The notes beneath the pieces were generated by a model, which saw nothing but the letters and a program-made list of their open reading frames with translations, made no database searches and was not told the origin of the DNA. From assembly GCF_005239225.2 (NCBI RefSeq), contig NC_133290.1, positions 13,338,204-13,402,203 of the forward strand: a stretch of 64,000 bases of DNA, given 5' to 3'. Both the position numbers and the translations under genes were made by a program. Numbering within the stretch: the stretch's first letter is position 1; every line of letters begins with the position of its first letter. Source of the DNA: Populus alba. Lineage: Eukaryota; Streptophyta; Magnoliopsida; Malpighiales; Salicaceae. Shown here one piece after another: positions 1-10,240 of the stretch.

Positions 1-1188
1 GACACGCGAGCTTAGTGTTTAACAACATAGAAGAACACCTATGAAAGTCGTTCACCACATCAATGGGAGGTTTCATCATATATGAACACTTCCCCATCAA
101 TTTGTTATCGTTAGGATGACAAGTACATCCATGCTTGATGATGGATCATCCAAACCGACCCAAATAAATTAAATATTCTATAAATAGTAATTGCTTAGAT
201 CAAATTTGGATAATAAAACCCAAAAAACCAAAGTTATACATCCATGATCCATATCACAGGTGTGCTCGATCGGACCGGCGGCTTGTGCATTTGAGGAATT
301 GGAGGTTCTGGATGGCATTGATGTTGCACAAATTATCATGTGTCATAGGACGCGTGAGTGGCATAAAAGAGTAACTGCACATGTGAGGCATATATTTATC
401 CAAAAATTCGATAAGATCAGGTTCAAATATTTAAAATCCATACCTGCCATGTAATGAATTGGATTTATCTAATAGTTTTGGATTCGAATATAAATATGGA
501 TAATTCCAAGTTCCGAATCATGAGTACCCAACTGGCATATATGCCAACTTTAGTAACATGAGGCCCATTGACTAATGAAGGCTGGACATCCTAAAGAGCT
601 TACATGCCCATTATCTTCAAGGGCATCTTGAAATTTAACTGTCCACAGACCTCCACGATATTCATGGTAGAGCTATATGTGATTTAGGTTCAGAGTTTTA
701 AGACAGAACCATGGTGATGGTAGGCTTTTAGTTGAGCAACTAGCTTAAACCTTACTATGCTTAATACCTGTGTTTTATGGGGCTAAGAATTAAACAGCAT
801 GCAAATCGAGAATCTCTGTAGCTTTCTTGAATCAATCAAACCAATCAACAGCTCCAAAGCAGACAACTAATGATAGCTTAAGTTATTATCTAAGTAATTA
901 CTGCCATAGCAGGGTAAGGGCAAGGAACTTCAAAAATTGTAGACACTAAAAAACAAGCATAGGATATGACGCTCACCATAAATCTTCTTTCATTTACTTC
1001 GGGGGATAAATACTTCAACACAGACAGTGTAGCTGAAAAAGACGTAGCAATTTAAGTTGCTCCAATGACAGAATGTACAGGAATGTGTTCAAAACCCGAC
1101 AACAATGCTAATATAGGAAAGAAAAAGAAAAGAACTAAATGATAGCTGAATAGTGTCAGAACCATTAAAGGCCAAAAAGAGCATATGA
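1..1188. other. No gene recognised
   Basis: No open frame here resembles a known protein, and I see no RNA gene. The right end (about 1080-1188) lies just downstream of the PEN-2 pseudogene on the minus strand and may be its former 3' untranslated region. Confidence 0.5.
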
Positions 1189-2123
1189 CTAAATCCAACC
1201 TGTCAAGCCTGATCTAGCAGCAACATTGTACATTATTAGTTTATCCCAGACAAGGCCAAAGAGGCTCCCCTCCAATGGTCGAAAATGTCAAGGCCTACGA
1301 AAGAAGAAGAGTTGTAAATAATGTGAACCCAACTGCTAGCTGATCTAACAACATAATCAACAGCCAAAACCAACCTCCACAGAAAGAAGTTAAGTTCATG
1401 CTTCAATGGTAAGTTCATGAGAGCATTAACTACATTATAGGTCATTGCTACATAACAGATGAGTTTGATGGCATTCTTTTCGCCTAACAAATTTTTTTTT
1501 CTTGCCAGAGGCTCCCCCAACCTCAACCAGCCCCAAATAAGATAACACAATCCCCTTTTTTTTCAATAAGAAAAAAAACTAACAAAGTGAAACAATAGCA
1601 AGAGAAAATGACTCAGTAAGGAACACTGTTTTCCCTAAACGTTGCAAGGAAGGCAGAACAATACCACTTGAGCCACATAACTCACTCGTTCAAAACACAC
1701 ACTACTCACACATAATACAGGCAATGTTTACACTCTGTTATCCAAGAAAGACAGCAACTATTCATTAAACTAACCAACAAAATGGAAGCTTGCAAAGAAG
1801 TAATCAACTCGATCTCGGCATACAAATTTCAAGTGAAACAATCCAAATCATTCACAATGTTGCGAGATTTGGAGATTTTTTTACCTACAAGGACGAATGC
1901 GAGGGAAAGAGCGAGAATCGAAGGGAACAGGCCAGAAGTAGAAGCAACAGACAGCCCAAAGCCAAGGCAAGAAGGCGAATCCGAATTTGTAAAATCTACA
2001 TGCGTAGGTTAACGATTCGTCTTCTATTAGACCTAGTGGTCCATCGATTGTTGGCCACACTGGTGTTGACGGCGGTGTTGGTTTCTGAGGCTTCCAATGA
2101 AGCAGAAACGACGTCGTGATCAT
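1189..2123 (-). pseudogene. Gamma-secretase subunit PEN-2 pseudogene
   Basis: PEN-2 is a small two-helix membrane subunit of the presenilin/gamma-secretase protease. Exon 1 (about 2123-1889) encodes a stretch like DGPLGL, then FYKFGFAFLPWLWAV, CFYFWPV and SRSFPRIRP, the PEN-2 N-terminal half. Exon 2 (about 1355-1189) encodes YVVRSA, GFTLFTTLLLS, ALTFS, LFGLVWDKLIMYNVA and ends GLTGWI-stop, the PEN-2 C-terminal half. The copy is broken. In exon 2 there is a frameshift after YVVRSA, a TAG where the conserved Trp before ALTF should be, and a two-base loss before LFG. The presumed splice acceptor before exon 2 lacks AG. The N-terminus reads in two competing frames: the ATG at 2123 is open, while a TTG at 2097 leads a more PEN-2-like start. 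The retained intron argues against a processed copy. Identification is from family knowledge; the lesions are visible. Confidence 0.8.
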
Positions 2124-5100
2124 GAAGGATTTAAACGACAGCACGGTTCTTAGCTTTCTCCTCGTTGATTGGCAACGAGGAAAAATGGGACCAGATAGAG
2201 CAAATACGCCGTCGCTTCTTAGAACAAAGAATTTTGTTCAATAAATTAAATGCATGGTTTGGTCCCAAACGTATGACTCCATTCTCAATTAAGTCTTAAA
2301 TATTTTAATTTTATCAATTGTATCCTAAACCTATTTCATGTCAAACAAAATAACTCTTCATCCATTATCTGTTAAACTAATTATCCAGTTGGCTTTTATA
2401 ACTATATTTTTAAAGTTGAAAGAACTTCATCATTCTTACCTCCTTCATTTTTAAAAGTTGATTTTTTTTAATTAAATTAAATTAATTTATTAAATATAAA
2501 TACAGAACGATCACTTATATTTTATTTGATTTGCCTTTTGAATCATTGTTCTAATAGTACATGCCATCTTTTTTGGTATTATCGTACAACTTTTCGATAA
2601 CATTAAACTGTTTTGATGAGATTCTTTTTTGTGGAAGGGATGTTCACGATAGAGCGATGATGAAACTTTAACATGCTTTTTTTTTTCTCCTCCAGACTAT
2701 GATATTAAACAACTCATTTTTTATAGTTAATTATTGTCAATTTTGTATTGTTTTGCTTTTTTTTACTATCGATATCTTTTTTAATTTTATTATTAAATTA
2801 ACCGAGTTTATTGAACCCATTCAAGTTAATAATTAACTTAAATCTTAGATTTTTCTTGTTTTTTTTTTTTTAAATATTGGTGTCCTCTAAATAGTTTGTT
2901 TTTATAGTATAAAAAATTTGACCCAATTTACAACATAACTCGTGACACCTACCTAGTCTAATAGCTATAACACTTGTATATTTCTTTATATTATTATTTA
3001 AACTAAGTCACGATCCTTTCATATACATATATGAAGATATTGATTTTTTTAAAAAAATATTATCTGGGTGATCATTTTTTAAAAGTAAAAGACCTAAGGC
3101 AAAAAAAAAAAAAGTACAAGGATTCCATTGGAAATTTTGATGAACGTCATGCCCTGAAATTGTAATCAATTTTGCTACGAGGTCCAAAACGACACTTCGT
3201 TTGTTTATATTATCAGGGAGGATGTCCATCGTTCTGAAATTGAAATCAAAATGGCGTCGTTTGCTTCGGCATTTTATACTAAAGAAAGTCCAGTCTTCCG
3301 TTAATATTTACGAACCTGCCACTAACTGTAAACACTGACTCACAGTGGGGACAGCGGGTTTTCTTTGTTTCTGTGCAAGACGATGCGTGAACAGTTAAAG
3401 GACATATAGGAAATTAACCAGTGCCTGCATTTCTGGCATCGTTGAATATGAATCGGAGCTTAAAAAAGAAGAGAAAAATCCTTACAATTTAATAATTAAT
3501 GGTTGGTTGAAGGTTGGAAAAAGTGGACGAAGAGTGGCTTGACCTTGAACATGATCATCATGGCCATCTTTTCTTTTTTTAGTAATTGAGGAATAATATT
3601 ATTAAGAGTTAGTTAGTATAATTAAAAAATATATAAATTGACTAAAAGAAAATTTACAATGCGATCAAAATTCATGGATTTTCTAGCTAGTTCAAACATC
3701 TCTAGATATTTTAGTTTAGTTAAAGTGAGATGGTGGACTAATCCTGTTTATTTTTGTGTTTTGAAAGTTTTTATAAAAATTTTAAAAAAAATTTATTTTA
3801 TATTTTTGTTTTAAATTAATATATTTTTAAATTATTTTAATGTGTTAATATCAAAAATAATTTTTTAAAAATAAAAAAATATTATTTTAATATATTTTTA
3901 AATAAAAAATATTTTTAAAAACAATTACAATCAAGCTAAGCTAAGAAAGTTGTTTTGATTGATGACTAAGAATATTTTTCTACCTACTTTGGATGAATAT
4001 CGGTCCCATGGGAATGACAGAAAAGCAAGCTAATTGGATGGAATTTTATCTATCTGACCTATTTAACCTTTGTGCACTTGCTTTTGTTTGTCCCTTTTAA
4101 GCTTCATTTATTTTTTTGAAAAAAAAAAAACCCATCACATGCAAAATAGTAATTAACTGAAAGCTTCCTTTTTTTTTTTTTTTTGTTAATTTATTAAAAG
4201 CATTGAAATCTAATAAGAGAATGAAATGATGATTGATTATAATAGTCAAAATTGGGATTTGTACTTGAGGATGGGCTGTTTTTTCTTGGATCCTTTCTTA
4301 GCCTTGCTGCCTTCTTGTCTCTTGATTCTTTGACCTGTGAAGCTGTTTGGTGTAATAATTTAAATGGAAAATCAGATTGGTTGATGCATGTTCACTCTGG
4401 CCTTTGCTTGTTCCCATAACCACTGCATCGATCTGTGAGCTGCAGAATGTACAATAGTGGTTGAATTTGACCCTCTGTTTTCATCAATCAATGATTCTCA
4501 CTAACAAACCATGAATCATTCGTGATCTCATCGCTAAAATTCATGTCGACGAACTAAAAGTATAAATACCGACGTAATACTCTGCAAGTAAACTTAAAAA
4601 TTTTGGCGGTGAGAAATAGAAAATTTAGCTTGAATCATAAGAATGGTTGCAAGTTGGACTGCATATATAGCAGCAGAAATTGAGGGATTGATGTTTGCAG
4701 AATGTTCTGAAGACTGTACAGATGCATTGAAGGAAAAGGCAAAATCTTAGTCGAGACATGTACCGAAGCAATGTTCTGGCAATAAGGTGAAGGTTTTTAC
4801 CAAAAGTCCAGAAAGAAACTTGAAGTATATCCTCAACGATCCTGATTTCTGTGCAAATCTTGGATTGCTTTTATTGATTCCTTTTCACTTTCACCAATTT
4901 CACCACAACAAACTCTCACTTTTGTGGGCCTCTAAAGTGCTTGCAAAGCCCTAGGAGGGTAATTATCAGAGAAAGCAACAGTACTATTTAGCACTCATAA
5001 AATGTCATCGATCTAGCTACCACCTGTTAGCTAGATCAGAAATGGGAAATGGGAAATGGGATGAAGTCAGATTGAGTTGTTCTGATCCTTAATCTGACAT

Positions 5101-5818
5101 GAAAAGGGACAAAATAAAGCAATTGTGATGCTCCCAAACATATCAAAAGAAGGAAAAAGCCAGCACCTTTGTAAAAGTCATTGCTTGAATGCAATCCAAC
5201 TTAGGTTACACCAGGCAGACCAAAGCTCTCCTAGTGATGCGTTCACATGCCCACCTCGGTGGTGGCTCCCTTCCCTCATGATTTTAACAGTGCTGCCATG
5301 GACTTGTGGATGAGAAAGGGGAGATGAATCTCTCTGTACTATGAAGACGGGAAATAAAGGTGGCAGGCAATGAGCAAACATCAGTGTTGGGGTCAGTTCC
5401 ACCCACTATTGGAGACGTCTGGTATGCTAAAATGGGTGAAAAAGGAGCCTCTTGGATCCTACCATGGGTGGCCTGATACCCATGCAAATTTATCTTTTCT
5501 GGTGATCATGCTTTTGACCATTGGAGAATTTCAGCTGGGAATGTTTGACTATTAAACTCTGATCTTTTGTTTAATCATAATCACCTCTTTTGCATAATCT
5601 TTATCAAACATTAATTACATTGATCTGTGCACACTTCTTCACAAGGAGAAAAGCACAGCTCTAGTTCCATATACTATATATATAATAACACTCCAATACT
5701 AAGACAAACATCACAGGATATTAACACATACCCCTTCTTAACTATGTGTATACTATAATACTTCTTACACATAATAAATACCTTTGTAGCTATAATTAAA
5801 GACTAGCAAAATTCCTAC
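2124..5818. other. AT-rich intergenic region, no gene recognised
   Basis: The stretch between the PEN-2 pseudogene and the aspartyl protease holds AT-rich DNA, homopolymer runs and one copy of a dispersed repeat (3743-3934). Short open frames at 5125-5555 overlap on both strands and resemble nothing I know. The last few hundred bases are probably the 3' flank of the protease gene. Confidence 0.5.
3743..3934 (+). repeat. Dispersed AT-rich repeat, copy 1
   Basis: About 190 bp starting CCTGTTTATTTTTGTG and ending near ACAATTACAATCAAGC. Its reverse complement aligns over its length with 56585-56770, and it matches 13358-13550 in the same orientation. All copies share a core like AATATATTAAAATAATA on one strand. 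The family has no coding capacity and may be a MITE or SINE derivative. Confidence 0.6.
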
Positions 5819-7327
5819 TCAGCAAATATTGGGGCCAAAGCCTACGAATTCATTAGCTTCGTCAACGGAAATTTGAATCCCTTCTTGTTGAATGTTTCCG
5901 AGGATGGAAAGCCCTGATGGGGAAGGAGCAAATGCAAAACAAAAGGTTCCTGCATCATCCACTGGAATTAGAAAGTTATTTGCTGGAAGGGTTAGGATTG
6001 GCCCGCCGGAGAAGTAAAATGAAACAGTCGGTACCCGAACTGACAGAAACCCGAATAGGTTATAACAAGTATCGAATATGGATACTTCAGAAGCCCGGGG
6101 GAGGTTTTGGGTTTGCTCAATAAAGGCATTACGAAACGCTTCGTAAGCCACCGTAGGGAGCCGAGTCACAGCCGTCCCAGTGTCCATAACAACACCTCCA
6201 CTTCCCAGTTCATTTAATTGGAATACATCTTCAGATATAGGCACCCTCGTGCCTCCAACTCCGAGACCCAAAAGTCTGATATAGTAAAAACTCGGTGCCC
6301 GCGGGTTTCGAACCAAAGGGATCCATGCAGCTCCCACGGGCATTGCTTCAGACCCGAATTCCAAAAATCCATTTGCATTAGTCCCCCTACTCACTAAACA
6401 ATAACTAAATGCATTCCCGGTCTGACCACTCAATTGACCCATAAATGACATGGATCCACCTCCAAGACCCAATAAGCCGGCAGCACCAACAAACATGCCC
6501 CGATTACTATGCCCGCATCCGATAGCCACATTTCGAACCACGGTTCGTCCAAATGTAAGTGTTTCGAGGGCAAGAGTCCCTTTTGTATACGATCCATCAC
6601 CGTATGATACCTCGTAGCGACACCGACCCGAATTACAACCCGCATTCTCCACCCGGTCACAAACTGCCGAGCTACAAGACACGCCCATAAATGATGCTGA
6701 GTCTGCCGGGTCAAATAGCGGGTCGGTTTGGTGATAACATTGGGTGCAGGGTTTACATTGAACCCAAACAATGTCACTGCCCGAATCAATAACCATGTAT
6801 TGACTTCTCGGCGGGCTCCCAAGTCCTATCCTAACAAAATATTCTCCACTACCTTGGTTCATGCCTGACACCACATCTGACCCAAAATCTTCTACCTCAT
6901 ACTTGGCGGCGCTGCCACTTGAAAGGCGGTGTATAAGGCTAGCCACCCTCTTCACGTCTCTATGCATGCGTGCATGAAAAACGTGGCTATGGTTATGTAA
7001 CTTGTTGCTGAAAGATACCTTGTCTCTGTGGACAAGTTTCAGTTTCTGCTTTCCCCCGGTACTTTCGCTATCATTTGGATTGGTCTTGAATAGTTCTTGA
7101 TACTGGGATGGTTTTATGGGCCTAGTTTTTGTTTCTCTTAATGCTTGTTTCACGTTCAAGAGTTGAAAATCAGGGTACAAAGTGGTTTTGGTTTTGGCTT
7201 TGGAAATGTTGTCATGATGAGTGGTAGCGGTAGAGGTGTTGGTGGAGGTTTTGGTGGCGGTGGTGCTTATTGCAAGCTGTAATAACATTACCACGACCAA
7301 GACAAGTAGTGCTTGAGAGGCTGGCAT
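5819..7327 (-). CDS. ASPG2: Aspartyl protease, ASPG2/nepenthesin-like (A1B)
   Basis: A 502-residue intronless aspartic endopeptidase of the plant nepenthesin-like A1B family, probably secreted. An N-terminal hydrophobic segment (residues about 5-21) looks like a signal peptide. A Thr/Lys-rich propeptide follows to about residue 155. The catalytic domain starts near GSGEYFVRIGLGSP. The two active-site motifs are DSGSD (Asp181) and DTGTA (Asp382). The nepenthesin-type Cys-rich insert (WVQCKPCTQCYHQ, CSSAVCD, CNSGRCRYEVSYGDGS) lies at 188-246, and the domain ends GFGPNIC-stop, as is usual for the family. The start at 7327 is the only ATG placed before the signal peptide. Layout and length match Arabidopsis ASPG2 (aspartic protease in guard cell 2); orthology is inferred from resemblance only. 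No frameshift or missing catalytic residue is seen. The symbol is by similarity. Confidence 0.9.
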   Translation of the reverse strand: MPASQALLVLVVVMLLQLAISTTATKTSTNTSTATTHHDNISKAKTKTTLYPDFQLLNVKQALRETKTRPIKPSQYQELFKTNPNDSESTGGKQKLKLVHRDKVSFSNKLHNHSHVFHARMHRDVKRVASLIHRLSSGSAAKYEVEDFGSDVVSGMNQGSGEYFVRIGLGSPPRSQYMVIDSGSDIVWVQCKPCTQCYHQTDPLFDPADSASFMGVSCSSAVCDRVENAGCNSGRCRYEVSYGDGSYTKGTLALETLTFGRTVVRNVAIGCGHSNRGMFVGAAGLLGLGGGSMSFMGQLSGQTGNAFSYCLVSRGTNANGFLEFGSEAMPVGAAWIPLVRNPRAPSFYYIRLLGLGVGGTRVPISEDVFQLNELGSGGVVMDTGTAVTRLPTVAYEAFRNAFIEQTQNLPRASEVSIFDTCYNLFGFLSVRVPTVSFYFSGGPILTLPANNFLIPVDDAGTFCFAFAPSPSGLSILGNIQQEGIQISVDEANEFVGFGPNIC

Positions 7328-8270
7328 GTTTTTAATGTTTTGGTTGGTAGCTAGCAGAACTTCTTGCTCTGGGGAACGAACGAGAGGGAAGGGAGGGGAT
7401 TTATTTGGATTGAGTCATGGGATGTGTAGAAAGAAAGGGTGTTTGTGGGGTTTGAAATAATTGGAGTGATGGATTACTGTTTGTTTCTTTTGGAGTTTTG
7501 TTTTTGGATTGACACTGAGAGGTGTTTTGTTTTGAGAAGAAACTAGTGGGTCTTCTGCTCCTTAACTTTGCAGTATCTCTTTTCTACTTTAAGGAAAAAG
7601 GTTGATATATACATAGATGTATGGCGACCACAGAGGGCATCGAATCATGAATTTGACCACTTAGCTAGCTTTCGCAACACATATTTAGTGCAGCAAGCGA
7701 AGCAAATTTTCTCGATTAATTATCTCCTATCTTTTCCCTTCATCTCATGATCAACCTCTTAATTTTTTACTAGCATGTACTCATGGCAAAGGTAACTCAC
7801 GTGTGGATCGATTATTGCAGAGTTGTCATTCATACGTGATCAACTAATCCGTCTATGTTTATTAGTTTTAAATCAATTACAGGAAAATATGAATTTGTAT
7901 AAATTTCACGTTTAAAAATTTTTTATTTAAAAAATAATATAAATTATATTTTAAATCTCATCTATCCCATCCATATAAAATATTTTGAGCAAAAGAAGAT
8001 AGAATTATCATTCTGGAATCAGGATTTGAAAGTGGGAACTAGGCAAGGAATTGGTCAGTACTGGCTCCTTTTACTCGTGTAACTCAAAAAACGTAAAAGG
8101 GGACAATTGTTGTGCTTTTTTGGGTCAAGGATTGATAATGATTTCACTTGTTATTACAGAAAATTACATTTATAGAACATAGAATGGACTAATAATTACC
8201 AGAACTCAAATAATTTTTTCTCTTAATAATGATGCTTATCAATTAAAGTTGTGTTATTATGCTTCTTGAT

Positions 8271-8760
8271 TGTTCAGGGCGATTGGTGTTGTAAAAATAG
8301 AGAATAGGGTTTCTTTTTATGTGTCTTTGTGGTGAGAGAAAATGGTTCTTTTTTCTAGTTTTTTTTTTCCTGCAGCTTTTGTGTGAGATTCCTTCATCAT
8401 TTTTTGGTTGATGTGAAATTGTTCGAATTATTTTTGCTTTATTGTTAATAGTGGAACACCGAACTGAAAGAACCAAGTAACTAATGGAAGAAAAACATAA
8501 CATTGTTTTAAAAATAATTTTAAAATACATAAAATAATTTTTTTTTCAATTTTTTTTTTATTTTAATCACTTTCCCTCTCAATAGCTTGGTGACTAAGCA
8601 AGTCAAATTTACTTTAGTCCCTCATCTCTCTCACACACACATTTATTTATATTGTGGAGCTCTAAAATAGATAACAACACAAGGTAAAAGACTTCTATCT
8701 ATTAGAAAAGTTATATATAAAAAGATTTTGTTGATTCCCTTGTTTTGAGCAATTAAGCTA
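8271..8760 (+). repeat. Direct repeat, left copy
   Basis: About 490 bp, opening TGTTCAGGGCGATTGGTG and ending AATTAAGCTA, repeated at 9490-9982 with scattered substitutions and small indels. The two copies flank 729 bp of unique sequence. The layout is that of an old, short, non-coding terminal-repeat element (TRIM-like), but no clean 5-bp target duplication and no convincing tRNA primer site is seen, so a segmental duplication is equally possible. Confidence 0.55.
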
Positions 8761-9489
8761 CTTCAAAAGATTGTTGGAACAATGGTAACGCATGTATCCA
8801 CACACCATCACCATTGCCGCTGCTATTTGAACGAAGTGGGCTGGTGGATTTGGTGCTCCTATATCTCCTATTCACTCATAAACTAGCGATGACACTCAAT
8901 GCTACTCGAGGCAGGAGATTTGGACATCTCAAGTTTTGACTTTCTCTCTCCTCTTCTTTCTTTCTTTTAGCTCCCTTTCTTTATTGGTTTTCACCATAGT
9001 GGAGGTTGTGTTTTCTTGTCTATTTTCTATATAAGGAGGAGCTAGAGCAAAGTCGGTTGAGATGTGGAGGAGATGTTGTATGTTAGGCTAGTGTAGAGAA
9101 AAGTCATGAGGAAAGTTGATCAATGATAAAGAAAGAGGCTACAAGTGTTTATGGAGGAGCTACTCAAGACGGATGAGGATATGGTGGCTCATAGTATGGA
9201 GCTACTCGGCGTGACGTTGCTGGAGAGAGATGGTTGTCATGAGAGTAGATCTAGGGTGGAGAAGTAATGTTGAGGCATTAGTTAGAGGGGCTGATTTTGG
9301 GAACAAAAAAAATTAGAGAGGAGCTATTGACAACAATGAAGAAGAAAAAGGTATTAATTGTCAATGATGATGGTTGATTAGTGGATAGTGAGTCGAACCA
9401 AGAGGGAGAGGGAAACAATTGGTGGTGTTTGAAATTCTTATCAACAATGGTTGAGGGGTAACATTGTTGTGGATGGTGTTTATTGTGGT

Positions 9490-9982
9490 TGTTAAGGGGT
9501 GATTGGTGTTGTAAAAATAAAGGCTAGGGGTTTTTTGTGTCTTCGTGGTGAGAGAAAATGGTTCTTTTTCTAGTATTTTTTTTTTTTTACAGATTCCTCC
9601 TTTTGTGTGAGATTCCTTCACCATTTTCTGGTTGACGTGCAACTATTTGAATTGTTTTTGCTTTATCATTATTAGTGGAATACTGAACTGAAAGAACCAA
9701 GTAACTAACGAAAGAAAAACATAACATTGTTTTAGAAATATTTTTGAAAAAAAATAAAAAAAAAATTATTTTTTTGCAAATTACTTTCCCTCTTCATAGC
9801 TTGGTGACTAAGCAAGTCAAATTTGCTTTAGCCCCTCATCACAGACACACACATTTATTTATATTGTGAAGCTCTAAAATAGAGAACAACACAAGGTAAA
9901 AGACTTCTATCTATTAATTACCAGAGAAAAGTTATATATGTAAAAAGATTTTGTTGATTCCCTTTTTTGAGTAATTAAGCTA
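9490..9982 (+). repeat. Direct repeat, right copy
   Basis: Second copy of the 490-bp repeat, opening TGTTAAGGGGTGATTGG. Shared landmarks include GGTGAGAGAAAATGGTTC, GAACTGAAAGAACCAAGTAA and TAGCTTGGTGACTAAGCAAG, in the same order as the left copy. Both repeats may extend a little further, to points ending AACA (about 8779 and 10000). Confidence 0.55.
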
Positions 9983-10009
9983 GTACAATCAAGTTTTAAC
10001 ATCATTAAA

Positions 10010-10240
10010 GGATAATTACAAAAACCCCTTCTATAATTTGATCTAAATTTTACTTTCTCTCAATACTTTTATAAATTACACTTTTCATCCTATAGTTTAT
10101 ATGTTCAATATCAGTTACATCCTCAACAACATATTTTTTTTGAATTTTTTGTTTGATCAAGGATGGAAAGTATAATTTATGAAAGTACGGAGATAAAGTA
10201 AAATTCAAATCAAACTATAGGATAATTTTTGTAATTATCC
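10010..10240. mobile_element. MITE with long terminal inverted repeats
   Basis: A 231-bp element opening GGATAATTACAAAAA and closing with its complement TTTTTGTAATTATCC. The inverted repeats extend about 80 bp inward with mismatches (for example TTTTACTTT against AAAGTAAAA, and TTTTCATCCT against AGGATGGAAA), leaving a central spacer of about 65 bp. There is no open frame, so it is non-autonomous. I could not find a convincing target-site duplication, so the superfamily is not assigned. Confidence 0.7.

Noticed and set aside
812..832. Partial match to the miR396 core (AGCTTTCTTGAA)
   Set aside because: The 5' and 3' ends differ from the mature sequence, and I found no complementary arm nearby to form a hairpin.
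5125..5555. Possible small gene between the PEN-2 pseudogene and the protease
   Set aside because: Overlapping short frames occur on both strands, with no splice structure or family resemblance.
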